From DASTEQ01 sp040905185 (GTDB taxonomy: Bacteria; Chloroflexota; Limnocylindria; QHBO01): a stretch of 64,000 nucleotides of DNA. The notes under the pieces are model-generated. The model saw only the letters and a list, made by a program, of their open reading frames with translations. It had not been told where the DNA came from and did not search any database. Location: contig JBBDRZ010000005.1 in the NCBI GenBank assembly GCA_040905185.1, positions 1 through 64,000 on the forward strand. Direction: 5' to 3'. The stretch's first letter is position 1; every line of letters begins with the position of its first letter. Position numbers and translations under genes: made by a program. Positions 34,692 through 44,075 of the stretch are shown here, in pieces.

Positions 34692-37193
34692 ATGACCCTG
34701 ATGCCGAGCGACCTGCCGGAAGGGACGGTCACGTTCCTGTTCACGGACATCGAGGGGTCGACCGCCCTGCTCAAGGAGCTCGGCACAGACGCATACGCCG
34801 CCGCACTGGCGGGGCATCGGCGCCTCGTCCGAGAAGCCTTCGCGGCGGCTGGTGGTGTCGAGGTCGACACCCAGGGCGACGCCCTGTTCTATGCGTTCCC
34901 GACGGCGGCCGGGGCGGTGGCTGGTGCCGCCCAGGCCCAGGAGGCCCTGAACGCTGGCTCGATCCGGGTCCGAATGGGACTGCACACGGGCGAGGCTCAC
35001 CGCGGCGAGGAGGGCTACGTCGGGGAGGACGTGCACCTGGGGGCGCGAATCGCGGCGGCTGGCCATGGTGGGCAGGTCCTGATCTCGGGGCCGACGCGCG
35101 CCCTCGTCGAGGCCCAGGTGACCGACCTCGGTGAGCATCGGCTCAAGGACTTCGATGAACCAATCTGGATCTACCAGCTGGGCTCGGACCGATTCCCACC
35201 CCTGAAGACCATCTCGAACACGAACCTGCCGCGGCCTGCCAGCTCGTTCATCGGCCGCGAGCGAGAGGTGGGCGAGGTGGTCGAGCGCCTGCGCGACGGG
35301 GCCCGCCTGCTGACCCTCACCGGGCCCGGTGGGTCGGGGAAGACTCGATTGGCCATCGAGGCGGCCACGACACTGGTGCCCGAGTTCCGCAACGGGACGT
35401 TCTGGATCGGCTTGGCGCCGGTCCGCGATCCGGCCCTAGTGCCGGAGACGATCGGCCAGGTCATCGGCGCCAAGGACGGGCTGGCCGAGCACATCGGTCA
35501 GCGGCAGATGCTGCTGCTCGTCGACAACCTCGAGCAAGTGATTCACGCGGCTCCGGGGCTGGCGGACCTCGTCGAGGCGTGCCCCAACCTGGCGGTGCTC
35601 GTCACCAGCCGCGAACGGCTGCGGGTCCGTGGCGAGGTCGAATACCCAGTTGCGCCGCTCGCCGATCCCGAGGCGGTCGAGCTGTTCACCACCCGCGCCC
35701 AGGTCGAGGCCGACGACTCGGCCCGCCAGCTCTGCCGCGCCCTCGACAACCTGCCGCTCGCGATTGAACTTGCCGCGGCGCGGGTCAGCGTCCTCACCCC
35801 TGCTCAAATCCTTGATCGGCTGTCGCAGCGCCTCGACCTGCTCAAGGGTGGGCGGGACGCGGATCCGCGGCAGCAGACGCTGCGCGCCACCATCGAGTGG
35901 TCGTACGAGCTGCTGACCGCCCAGGAGCAGGCGCTGTTCGCCCGGCTGGCGGTGTTCGCCGGCGGCTGCACCCTGGAGGCCGCGGAGCCAGTAGTCGATG
36001 CCCATCTCGACACGCTTCAGTCGCTCGTCGATAGGAGCCTGGTCCGCCGAACCGGCGAGCGCTTCTGGATGCTCGAGACGATCCGCGAGTACGCCGCTGA
36101 GCGGCTCGAGGCCTTGGGAGAGGCGAACGACATCCGGCGTCGCCACGCTGACTTCTTCTTGGCCCTGGCCGAGGAGGCCGACCCGCACCTGCGCGGCGCG
36201 GACCCGAAGGCGTGGCTCGCGCGTCTAGGCCCGGAGAGCGACAACTTCCGCGCAGCGCTCGATCATCTCGTCGCCTGGGCCGACGGCGAGAAGGCGCAGC
36301 GCCTGTCCGGGACGCTGGATGCATTCTGGTGCCCGCGGACCGAGTTCGCCGAAGGTCGGCGGTACCTCGAGGCGGGGCTGCGCCTCGACGAGCGCCCGAC
36401 CCAGGGGCGCGCCAAAGCGCTGGTCGCCGCGGCACACCTGGCGCGTGACGACAGCGATCCTGAGGCCGGTCGACAACTGGGTGAGGAAGGACTCGCGCTG
36501 TACGAAGCTCTCGGCGACCCGTGGGGCACCGGCCAGGCAACGCTGTGGCTCGGCGCCTGCGTCGCCGACGAGGGCGACTTCGAGCGAGCCCGAGACCTCT
36601 TCGAGGCGGCCGCTCATCGGTCATCCGAGGCGGGTGACCATGAGAACGCGCTCTTCGCGAACCGACTCCTGGCCTGGATGTACTACGAGCTCGGGGATCG
36701 CAGTCGCGCGCGGACGCTCCATGAGGCCAACCTCGTCCGGGCGCGCGAGCTCGGCAGCCGAGACCTCGAGGGCTCGATCCTGGGCGCCCTGTCCGAGTAT
36801 GCCGTCGATGACGGTCGATTGGCCGATGCCGTCCCGCTGGCGGCGGCCGGCGTCCGGCTCCGCCTCGAGGACGAGAACCAACAGGGCATTGCTATTGAGC
36901 TGTGCAAGGCGGCCAACACGCTTCTCCATGTAGGGGATGCGGAAACGGCGGTCCAACTGGTGGCGAGCTCGCTGGCCTGGCACGAGGAGGTTGGTGCCCG
37001 GCCACTCCCGTACCTCGACGAGCTGATACACCGGACGCTCACCTCGGGTCGGGAGCAACTCGGCGAGGAAGACTATGCCCGGGCCTGGGAGGCTGGCCGG
37101 AGGCTCACGGTTGAGAAGGCCGCAGCCGTGGCGCTTGGCAGGCTCGCGCGGGCAGAGGTCAGTCGCGAGCCGTCGGGGGGCGAAGGGCGCTGA
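34692..37193 (+). CDS. Class III cyclase-STAND ATPase-TPR regulator
   Basis: 833 aa from ATG 34692; ATG 34701 is an alternative. Residues about 10-165 are an adenylyl/guanylyl cyclase domain with both metal Asp (D19 in FTDIEGST, D63 in TQGDALFYAFP). Residues about 185-480 are an NB-ARC/STAND-type ATPase with P-loop GPGGSGKTR (211-219), Walker B LLLVDNLEQV and the CPNLAVLVTSRERL block. The C-terminal ~330 residues are helical TPR repeats (GDFERARDLFEAAAHRS, LGDRSRARTLHEANLVRA). Such proteins act as ligand-sensing signalling switches; some bind DNA but no HTH is seen here. The 3' end overlaps gatA by 35 bp. Confidence 0.9.
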   Translation: MTLMPSDLPEGTVTFLFTDIEGSTALLKELGTDAYAAALAGHRRLVREAFAAAGGVEVDTQGDALFYAFPTAAGAVAGAAQAQEALNAGSIRVRMGLHTGEAHRGEEGYVGEDVHLGARIAAAGHGGQVLISGPTRALVEAQVTDLGEHRLKDFDEPIWIYQLGSDRFPPLKTISNTNLPRPASSFIGREREVGEVVERLRDGARLLTLTGPGGSGKTRLAIEAATTLVPEFRNGTFWIGLAPVRDPALVPETIGQVIGAKDGLAEHIGQRQMLLLVDNLEQVIHAAPGLADLVEACPNLAVLVTSRERLRVRGEVEYPVAPLADPEAVELFTTRAQVEADDSARQLCRALDNLPLAIELAAARVSVLTPAQILDRLSQRLDLLKGGRDADPRQQTLRATIEWSYELLTAQEQALFARLAVFAGGCTLEAAEPVVDAHLDTLQSLVDRSLVRRTGERFWMLETIREYAAERLEALGEANDIRRRHADFFLALAEEADPHLRGADPKAWLARLGPESDNFRAALDHLVAWADGEKAQRLSGTLDAFWCPRTEFAEGRRYLEAGLRLDERPTQGRAKALVAAAHLARDDSDPEAGRQLGEEGLALYEALGDPWGTGQATLWLGACVADEGDFERARDLFEAAAHRSSEAGDHENALFANRLLAWMYYELGDRSRARTLHEANLVRARELGSRDLEGSILGALSEYAVDDGRLADAVPLAAAGVRLRLEDENQQGIAIELCKAANTLLHVGDAETAVQLVASSLAWHEEVGARPLPYLDELIHRTLTSGREQLGEEDYARAWEAGRRLTVEKAAAVALGRLARAEVSREPSGGEGR

Positions 37194-38679
37194 AGCCGGC
37201 GCTCTGCTCGTACGCGTCGGCCACCCGCAGCACGGTGGCCTCGTCGAAGGCGCGCCCGATGACCTGGAAGCCGACCGGCAGCCCGTCGCTCAGGCCGCAG
37301 GGCAGGGAGATCCCGGGCAGTCCGGCGATGTTGACCGGCAGGGTGCAGGCGTCGTTGAGGTACATGAGGAGGGGGTCCTCGGTCTTGGCCCCGATCTTGA
37401 ACGCGACCGATGGCGAGGTGGGCGCCAGCAGGGCGTCGACCGTGCCCAGCACCTCGTCGAACTCGGTCTTGATCAGGGTACGGACCTGCTGCGCCTTGAG
37501 GTAGTACGCGTCGTAGTAGCCGGCTGACAGGGCGTAGGTTCCCAGGATGATCCGGCGCTTGACCTCCGCCCCGAACCCCTGGCCGCGGGTGAGGCGGTAG
37601 TTCTCGAGCAGGTCGTCGACCCGGGCCGTGTGGCCGTATCGGATCCCGTCGTAGCGGGCCAGGTTGGCGCTCGCCTCGGCCGGGGTGATGATGTAGTACG
37701 TCGCCAGGCCCTTGTCCGTGGACGGCAGCGAGACCTCGACGATGTCCGCCCCGGCCGAGGCGAGCACGTCGACCGCGTCGCGCACCGCCCGCTCGACCCC
37801 GGGCTCCATGCCGGGGACGAAGAACTCGCGCGGCACCCCCAGGCGCAGGCCGCTCACCTCCCCGTTCAGGGCGGCCACGTAGTCTGGCACCGGCTCCTCG
37901 ACGCTGGTGGCGTCGCGAGGGTCGTGCCCGGCCAGCGCGCCGAGCACCACCGCCACGTCCCGCACGGAGCGCCCGAACGGTCCACACTGGTCGAGGGATG
38001 AAGCGAAGGCCACCATCCCGTACCGGCTGACGCGGCCGTAGGTCGGTTTCATTCCCACCACCCCGCTCAGGGCGGCGGGCTGGCGGATGCTCCCTCCTGT
38101 GTCGGTGCCGGTGGCGAAGAACGCCTGGCCCGCCGCCACGGCCACGCTCGATCCGCCGCTCGACCCGCCCGGAACCAACGTCTCGTCCCACGGATTGCGC
38201 ACCGGCCCGTACGCGCTGTTCTCGTTGGAGCTGCCCATGGCGAACTCGTCGCAGTTCGTCTTGCCCAGCAGGACGGCGCCGGCGGCCGTGAGGCGCTCCT
38301 CGGCGTCGCTGGCGTAGGGCGAGAGGTAGCCGGCCAGGATCCGCGAGCCCGCGGTGGTGGGTAGTCCCCCGTTTGGCTGCCCATCGTCGTCGAGCGCGCG
38401 TGTCACGAAGATGTCCTTCAGGGCATAGGGGATCCCGAGCAACGGCCGGCGGTCCCCGGCCCGACGGGCCGCGTCAGCCGCATCGGCGGCGGCCAGGGCA
38501 GCCTCTCCGCTCAGCGCCAGGAAGGTGTTGAGCCGGGTTCCGTCACGCCCGATCCGTGCCAGGCAGGCTTCCACCAGATCCCGGCTGGACAGCTCCCCGG
38601 CGTCCAGCAGCGGAACCACCTCGCTGATGGTGCGATCGGCGAGCGGAAGCGTGCCGGCGCCGGCGGAGCCGGTGCCCAT
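37159..38679 (-). CDS. gatA: Asp-tRNA(Asn)/Glu-tRNA(Gln) amidotransferase subunit A
   Basis: 506 aa from ATG 38679. The amidase-signature triad is intact: K88 in YALKDIF, the cis-Ser in GGSSGGSS (173-174), and S197 in GTDTGGSIRQPA. It releases ammonia from glutamine for the GatB kinase site. It lies 4 bp behind gatC on the same strand. A long N-terminal extension in frame was rejected because it overlaps gatC and lacks amidase features. Its 3' end runs 35 bp into the convergent cyclase-ATPase gene. Confidence 0.97.
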   Translation of the reverse strand: MGTGSAGAGTLPLADRTISEVVPLLDAGELSSRDLVEACLARIGRDGTRLNTFLALSGEAALAAADAADAARRAGDRRPLLGIPYALKDIFVTRALDDDGQPNGGLPTTAGSRILAGYLSPYASDAEERLTAAGAVLLGKTNCDEFAMGSSNENSAYGPVRNPWDETLVPGGSSGGSSVAVAAGQAFFATGTDTGGSIRQPAALSGVVGMKPTYGRVSRYGMVAFASSLDQCGPFGRSVRDVAVVLGALAGHDPRDATSVEEPVPDYVAALNGEVSGLRLGVPREFFVPGMEPGVERAVRDAVDVLASAGADIVEVSLPSTDKGLATYYIITPAEASANLARYDGIRYGHTARVDDLLENYRLTRGQGFGAEVKRRIILGTYALSAGYYDAYYLKAQQVRTLIKTEFDEVLGTVDALLAPTSPSVAFKIGAKTEDPLLMYLNDACTLPVNIAGLPGISLPCGLSDGLPVGFQVIGRAFDEATVLRVADAYEQSAGFSALRPPTARD

Positions 38680-38683
38680 CGGT

Positions 38684-38977
38684 CTAGCGGCCCTCCTTGA
38701 GGACCAGCGGGACCCGGAGGTGGTCGCCCTCGCGCAGCGGCGCGTTGGCCAGCGCCGCCTCCCGGGAGATCCCGTCGCGGGGATCGTCGTCGCGCATGAC
38801 GTTCTCGAGGGCCAGGACGGTGGCGGTGGGTCCCACCTGGCTGGTGTCGACGTCCCTGAGCACGGCGATCGCCTCCAGGATCCGGGACAGCTGACCCTGC
38901 AGGCGGTCCAGCTCTTCATCGGTCAGGTGCAGGCGAGCCAGCTCTGCGACGTGCTCGACGTCAGCTCGGCTGATCAT
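38684..38977 (-). CDS. gatC: Asp-tRNA(Asn)/Glu-tRNA(Gln) amidotransferase subunit C
   Basis: 97 aa from ATG 38977. Typical GatC: ISRADVEHVAELARLHLTDEEL, then LSRILEAIAVLRDVDTSQV, and a tail containing RDDDPRDGISREAALANAP. It wraps around GatA and stabilises the complex. It is the first gene of gatCA; gatB is about 20 kb away. It is divergent from the hydrolase at 39000 with only 22 bp between, so promoter elements must lie inside the coding ends. Confidence 0.95.
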   Translation of the reverse strand: MISRADVEHVAELARLHLTDEELDRLQGQLSRILEAIAVLRDVDTSQVGPTATVLALENVMRDDDPRDGISREAALANAPLREGDHLRVPLVLKEGR

Positions 38978-38999
38978 GCGTTGATGCTAGCAGGCCACA

Positions 39000-39863
39000 A
39001 TGGGCCAGATGACGGAGGCGCCAAAGGTCGAGGTCCTGCCGCTGCCCGGCGGTCGAATCGAACGCCTCACGATCCCCGGCGGGCCCGGAGCCCCAGTGGT
39101 CGTCGTCGGCGGGGTCGAGACCGGGCTGCGGCTGATGGCCGGCACCGAGGCCCTTATGCAACGCCGATGGGAGGGTCGGGCGCGGGCGCGCCCGGTGACG
39201 GTGGTCGGCCGGCCGATTCCGGATGACCCGGCCGATGCCGAGGCCATGCTCCACCCGCGGGCTTCGGCGATGGGGGTGGCGGCTGCCGTTGCGGACCTGG
39301 CGGGCCCGTTCGCAGTCGAGGCGGAGTCGGGCGGCGGTCGGATCTCGATGTGGCTGTGCGTGGAGCGACCGGAGCTCGTCCGCCGGTTGGTGCTGGCCGC
39401 CTCATCATCGGAGACGCCACCCGACTCACCCATGGCCACGCGGATAGCCGAGTGGATCGCCCTCGCCGAGCAGGGCGCGTGGGGCGAGCTGTTCGCGCTC
39501 CAGGCGGCTCAGCTCAAGCCCGGAGGCCCGGAGAGCGACGCGCCGCCGGCCGCCTCGTTCGCGGCGGTGGCCAGCCTCCAGCCGCGCCCGTCAACCCCGG
39601 AGCGGTTCATCGCCGAACTGCGGGCCACGCTGCTTCCATCGTCCTTCGTCACCGACCGGCTGCTCGAGATCCAGGTCCCGACGCTCGTCCTGGCCGGCGG
39701 TCGTGATCGCGTGGTACCCCTGGCCGAGCCGCAGCTGGTGGCGGATCGGATTCCCGGTGCCCGCCTGGAGGTCGACCCCGACTGCGGCCACACCGTGCGG
39801 GTGTCGTTCCGCAGGTACGACGCCCTGGTCGAGGCGTTCCTGGCCGAGGACGACACTACGTAA
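39000..39863 (+). CDS. Alpha/beta hydrolase with an atypical nucleophile elbow
   Basis: 287 aa from ATG 39000; ATG 39009 is possible. The fold is recognisable from APVVVVGGVETGLRLMAG (oxyanion loop), the elbow AESGGGRIS where AES-G-G replaces the usual GxSxG first Gly, the acid region VLAGGRDRVVPL and the base DCGHTVRVSF. It is short on the cap domain. Its substrate is unknown. It is one of three alpha/beta hydrolases in the window, not closely alike in their motifs. The end overlaps the convergent MFS gene by 8 bp. Confidence 0.8.
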   Translation: MGQMTEAPKVEVLPLPGGRIERLTIPGGPGAPVVVVGGVETGLRLMAGTEALMQRRWEGRARARPVTVVGRPIPDDPADAEAMLHPRASAMGVAAAVADLAGPFAVEAESGGGRISMWLCVERPELVRRLVLAASSSETPPDSPMATRIAEWIALAEQGAWGELFALQAAQLKPGGPESDAPPAASFAAVASLQPRPSTPERFIAELRATLLPSSFVTDRLLEIQVPTLVLAGGRDRVVPLAEPQLVADRIPGARLEVDPDCGHTVRVSFRRYDALVEAFLAEDDTT

Positions 39864-41013
39864 CCGCGGCAACCGGTGAAGGGCGCCGCGGGCTGGCCGC
39901 CAACAGCGCAAGTCCGAGCGCGCCGATGACAGCCGAAACCAGGAACGTCATCGGATAGCCCGATCCGCCGGCCACAACGCCCAGGATCAACGGCGCCGCT
40001 CCGAAACCGAGGTCAATGAAGGCGCTCGCGGTGCCGATCAAGGTGCCCCGTTCGAGGGCCGGCACGCCGACTTGGGCCATGGTCAGAATCGCCGGTGGCA
40101 GGAAGGCGACTCCGAGGGCCATGACCGCAGTCCCGAGGTACAGGCCCACTGGGCTGCTGACCAGGCCCATCACCGTGAGACCGGTGATGATCGCCACCAG
40201 GGCGGCCATCCCCAGCGGACGTCCACCGAAACGGTCGGGTGCCCACGGCATGAGGGCCCGGATGGCGATCACGATCCCGGCATAGAGGAGGAAGAGGGGC
40301 GCAACGGCGGCAAGCCCCAGGCCCTCCCCGTACGGCTTGGCGAAAACGAAGAAGCCGGCCATCCCCCAGGTGCCGGCCAGGACGACCAGCCCGGGAACGA
40401 TGCCGCGAGGATGAATGAACCGATATCGACGGGAGGAGGGTTGAGCGTCACTCCCGGGCTCCGTGGGGCGGGTCTCGGGCACACGCAGGGCCACCACGGT
40501 GGCCGCCACGGCCAGTCCGGCCGCGGCTACCCACGCGAGTGCGAATCGATCCTCGCCCAATACCGTTTCGCCGATGAATGGGCCGATGGCGATGCCTGCG
40601 TACAGCGACAGTGAGACAAGGCTCAGCGCCTCGCCGCGACGATCCTCGTCCGCCAGGTCGCTGGCCATGGTGAAGGCAGCGACGAAGAACGCCGCCTCTG
40701 ATGCCCCCAGGAGCAGCCTCATCACGATCAGCAGCTCCACGGTGGTGGCCGCCAGGTGCCCCAGCATGGCGATTACCAGCATCACCGCGCCGCCAATGAG
40801 CAGCGGCCTGCGACCGCGCCGGTCGGCGAATGAACCTGCCCACGGTCGAAGCAGCAGGGCCGTGACGCTGAAGGCGCCGAACACGATTCCCAGCGCAGCG
40901 TCGTCTCCCGCCAGCGGTCCCAGAACGAAGACCGGGTAGATCGGCAAGGTCAGACCGTCGGCAATGAAGTAGACGAGGCTTGCCGCAGCCAGGGCCAGGA
41001 AGGGCCCGGTCAT
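39856..41013 (-). CDS. MFS transporter
   Basis: 385 aa from ATG 41013. About twelve membrane segments in two halves of six. The hallmark loop 2-3 motif is GSFADRRGRRPLLIGG, with the repeated version near PDRFGGRPLGM. The charged loop after segment 6 (PETRPTEPGSDAQPSSRR) is the usual central linker. Major facilitator proteins of this length export drugs or small metabolites by proton antiport. The substrate is not deducible. It is divergent from the methyltransferase at 41075 with 61 bp between starts. Confidence 0.9.
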   Translation of the reverse strand: MTGPFLALAAASLVYFIADGLTLPIYPVFVLGPLAGDDAALGIVFGAFSVTALLLRPWAGSFADRRGRRPLLIGGAVMLVIAMLGHLAATTVELLIVMRLLLGASEAAFFVAAFTMASDLADEDRRGEALSLVSLSLYAGIAIGPFIGETVLGEDRFALAWVAAAGLAVAATVVALRVPETRPTEPGSDAQPSSRRYRFIHPRGIVPGLVVLAGTWGMAGFFVFAKPYGEGLGLAAVAPLFLLYAGIVIAIRALMPWAPDRFGGRPLGMAALVAIITGLTVMGLVSSPVGLYLGTAVMALGVAFLPPAILTMAQVGVPALERGTLIGTASAFIDLGFGAAPLILGVVAGGSGYPMTFLVSAVIGALGLALLAASPRRPSPVAAVT

Positions 41014-41074
41014 GAGACGCGGTCGCGGAGCCGTGGAACGTGTCACAGGTCGGGGCAGTCTAGACTCCACGCCC

Positions 41075-41746
41075 ATGGCCAGACCGACGCCCGAGCCGTG
41101 TGCTTGCCCGCCCGAGCGGGCCCTCACCGACGCGGAGCGGATTGCCGAGCATTTCGACGAGCGGATGCGCGATTGGCAGCCGGTGTGCCCCGCGTCCACC
41201 GACCTGCTCTTCGGGTGGCTCCAGCAGGAGGGCCTGGCGGGATCGACCGTCATGGACGTGGGTTGTGGAACCGGTGAGCTCATCGTTCGGGCGCTGGACG
41301 CGGGCGCGACGCGCGCCACCGGCGCCGACCTGTCGTCCGAGGCCATCGCCCAGGCATCAGCCCAGATGCGCGAGTCGGGGCTCGAGGACCGCGTGGACCT
41401 GTGGGTCGGCGACGCGGCGGTCGAGCCGCTTGAGCCGCACGACGTGGTCGTCCTGGACAAGGTCATCTGCTGCTACCCCGATGCGGACGCGCTCATTGCC
41501 CGCTCCACCGCGGCGGCGGGGAGGCTATACGCCTTCGCCGTGCCCGAGTCGCGCGGCTTCTGGGGCCTGGTCGCTCGCGCGCGGTGGTTCGTCTTCGGCC
41601 TGTTCGAGCGACTGCGAGGCGGGTCCCTGCCACGGTTCATCCACGAGCGGACCGGCGTGGAGGCCAGGGTCCTGGCCGCCGGCTTTCGGCCGCTCCACAC
41701 TGGACGCCGGTTCGTGTGGTTCGTGGGGGTCTACGCCCGCCGCTAG
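41075..41746 (+). CDS. SAM-dependent methyltransferase
   Basis: 223 aa from ATG 41075. The class I Rossmann motif I is VMDVGCGTGELI (about residues 61-72), with the acidic strand end ATGADLSSEAI, and later DLWVGDAA and VVLDKVICCYPD. After the Rossmann core, a hydrophobic helix pair (GFWGLVARARWFVFGLFERL) could sit at a membrane. An early CACPP motif lies at residues 9-13. The pattern of small-molecule or lipid/quinone methyltransferases fits; the substrate is open. Confidence 0.88.
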   Translation: MARPTPEPCACPPERALTDAERIAEHFDERMRDWQPVCPASTDLLFGWLQQEGLAGSTVMDVGCGTGELIVRALDAGATRATGADLSSEAIAQASAQMRESGLEDRVDLWVGDAAVEPLEPHDVVVLDKVICCYPDADALIARSTAAAGRLYAFAVPESRGFWGLVARARWFVFGLFERLRGGSLPRFIHERTGVEARVLAAGFRPLHTGRRFVWFVGVYARR

Positions 41747-41916
41747 GCACCCGCCCCACCGCCGCTCACGCCTGTAGCGTGTACATCGGCACCTTGCGGT
41801 GGAAATCTGCCGTTCAAAGTCGCCAAACCGGCGGTTCTTGCTCCTCGGCACACGCACCACGAGTGCCGCGACTCATACGCGTGCGCCCAGGCGCTCATGT
41901 ACACGCCCAGGGAGTA

Positions 41917-41952
41917 GGCAACCCAATTCGTTGCCAGGCGAGGCTCCCTCGC
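41917..41952 (-). terminator. Tandem small hairpins at the end of ligA
   Basis: GGCAAC (41917-41922) pairs with GTTGCC (41930-41935), and GCGAGG (41938-41943) pairs with CCTCGC (41947-41952), which ends on the ligA stop. Neither is followed by a T run, so the terminator call is tentative. The rest of 41747-41916 shows no gene. Confidence 0.4.
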
Positions 41953-44075
41953 TACGGTTGGCCGTGGTCGAGAACCCGCCGGAACCCGTCCTCGTCGAGA
42001 ATCGGGACACCCAGCGCCTCGGCGCGAGCCAGCTTCGATCCGGCCTTCTCCCCGGCCACCAGGTAGTCGGTCTTGGCGCTCACCGATCCCGCGGGATGGC
42101 CGCCTGCGGCCCGGATCGCGGCCTCGGCATCCTCGCGGGTGAAGCCGGGCAGCGTCCCGGTCACCACCAGCGTCTTGCCCGCCAGGGGACCTTCCGTGAC
42201 CGCGGCCACCGTCCCGGGCTCGGGTGCCTCGGCCACCACGCCCGCGTCGACCAGGTGGCGCAGCACGTTCGCGGTGTGCTCATCGCGGAAGAATCGGGCG
42301 ATGCTCTCCGCCACCACGGCACCGACCCCGTACACCGCCGTCAGCTCCTCCGCCGACGCGGAACTGAGCCGTTCGACGACCCGCCGAGTCCAGTCGGCAT
42401 CGGACTCCCCTTGCACGGGCGGGACTTCCTGGGCCAGCCAGCGGGCGACATCGATCGCGGTCTGCTCCCCGACGTGGCGGATGCCGAGCGCGTTGAGGAT
42501 GCGGTACAGGGGGCGTCGGCGGGACCGCTGGATGGCTGCATACAGGTTCTCAGCGCTCTTGCGCGCGAATCGGTCCAGGCTCTCGAGCGTCTCTACGCTG
42601 AGCCGATACAGGTGCGCCGGCTCGCTGACCAGCCCCCGCTCGACGAGCTGGACGACCACGGCGTAGCCGGCGCCCTCGATGTCCATCCCGCCCCGGCCGG
42701 TGAAATGGAGGAGGCCCCCCAGCCGTTGAGCGGGGCAGAACGGGTTTGGACAGCGGGCCACGACCTCCGCCTCCTCGCGCACCACTTCGGTACCGCACGC
42801 CGGGCAGGCCGTCGGCATGGACCACTCGGTCTCGGCGCCGGTGCGGGCCTCGACCACGGGGCGAACCACCTCGGGGATCACGTCGCCGGCCCGTTGGAGC
42901 ACGACCAGGTCCCCGACCCGCAGGTCCTTGCGCCGGATCTCGTCGATGTTGTGGAGCGTGGCGTTGCGGACGGTCGTGCCGCCCACGAACACCGGGCTGA
43001 CGTGCGCGACCGGGGTCAGCGCCCCGGTTCGGCCGACGTAGACCTCGATCGCCTCCAGCCGGGTGGTCACCTGCTCGGCCGGGAACTTGTACGCGACCGC
43101 CCAGCGCGGCGAGCGCGAGACAAAGCCCAGCCGCTCCTGCTCGGCCACGGCGTCCACCTTGACCACCACGCCATCGGTCTCGTACTCGAGCTCGTGCCGC
43201 TTGTGCTCCCACCCGGCCACGAACGCCAGCACCTCGTCCACCCCGGCGGTTGCCCGGACGTGCGGGTTGACGGGGAAGCCGAGCTCGCGGAGGAGCGCCA
43301 GCGTGGCGGTTTGGCTGGCCAGCCCTGGCACGCCGACCAGCGAGTAGCACCATACCGATAGCCTTCGGCTGGCCGTCACCGCGGGATCCTTCTGGCGCAC
43401 CGATCCGGCGGCGGTGTTCCGGGCGTTTGCATACCGCGGCTTGCCCTCGCGCTCGAGCTGCTGATTGAGCGCCTCGAACGCGGTGCGCGGCATGTACACC
43501 TCGCCGCGCACCTCCAGCGCGTCCCCGGGTGGGTCGCGGCGCAGGGTCAGCGGGATGGCCCGGACGGTCAGCAGGTTGGGGGTGACGTCCTCGCCGGTGT
43601 AGCCGTCGCCGCGGGTCGCGCCCCGCACGAACGAGCGGCCCTCGTAGCGCAGGCTCACCGCCAGCCCGTCGATCTTCAGCTCGCAGACGTAGGCGACCGG
43701 TGGGTCCGTATCGGTCAGTCCCAAGCCTCGGCGAACGCGCTTGTCGAACTCGCGCAGCTCATCGGCTCCGAATGCGTTGCCCAGGGACAGCATGGGCACG
43801 CCATGGCGCACCTCGGCAAATCCGGCCGCGGGAGCGGCGCCCACCCGCTGAGTGGGCGAGTCCGGGGTCCGGAGCCCCGGGTGGGCGGTCTCGAGCTCCT
43901 CCAGCTCGCGCAACAGGCGGTCGTATTCGGCGTCCTCCATCGTCGGCGCATCGACGACGTGGTAGCGGTAGTTGGCGTCGTCGATGGCGGCACGCAACTC
44001 GGCGGCGCGCTTGGCGGATGCCTTGGCCGCGCGCTTGGCGGCTGCCTTGGCGGGCCGCCCGGCCGGATCAGTCAT
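41952..44075 (-). CDS. ligA: NAD+-dependent DNA ligase
   Basis: 707 aa from ATG 44075, 8 bp inside the DinB-like gene's end; an upstream TTG gives a poor N-terminus. An Ala/Lys-rich run opens it, then the Ia domain (YRYHVVDAPTMEDAEYD). The nucleotidyl site is CELKIDGLAVSL with adenylated K134. The zinc finger has four Cys (CPAC, then CPNPFC), followed by HhH repeats and a BRCT domain (GPLAGKTLVVTGTLPGFTREDAE). It seals nicks in replication and repair. It is the last gene of the pcrA-pfkA-dinB-ligA cluster. Confidence 0.97.
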   Translation of the reverse strand: MTDPAGRPAKAAAKRAAKASAKRAAELRAAIDDANYRYHVVDAPTMEDAEYDRLLRELEELETAHPGLRTPDSPTQRVGAAPAAGFAEVRHGVPMLSLGNAFGADELREFDKRVRRGLGLTDTDPPVAYVCELKIDGLAVSLRYEGRSFVRGATRGDGYTGEDVTPNLLTVRAIPLTLRRDPPGDALEVRGEVYMPRTAFEALNQQLEREGKPRYANARNTAAGSVRQKDPAVTASRRLSVWCYSLVGVPGLASQTATLALLRELGFPVNPHVRATAGVDEVLAFVAGWEHKRHELEYETDGVVVKVDAVAEQERLGFVSRSPRWAVAYKFPAEQVTTRLEAIEVYVGRTGALTPVAHVSPVFVGGTTVRNATLHNIDEIRRKDLRVGDLVVLQRAGDVIPEVVRPVVEARTGAETEWSMPTACPACGTEVVREEAEVVARCPNPFCPAQRLGGLLHFTGRGGMDIEGAGYAVVVQLVERGLVSEPAHLYRLSVETLESLDRFARKSAENLYAAIQRSRRRPLYRILNALGIRHVGEQTAIDVARWLAQEVPPVQGESDADWTRRVVERLSSASAEELTAVYGVGAVVAESIARFFRDEHTANVLRHLVDAGVVAEAPEPGTVAAVTEGPLAGKTLVVTGTLPGFTREDAEAAIRAAGGHPAGSVSAKTDYLVAGEKAGSKLARAEALGVPILDEDGFRRVLDHGQP

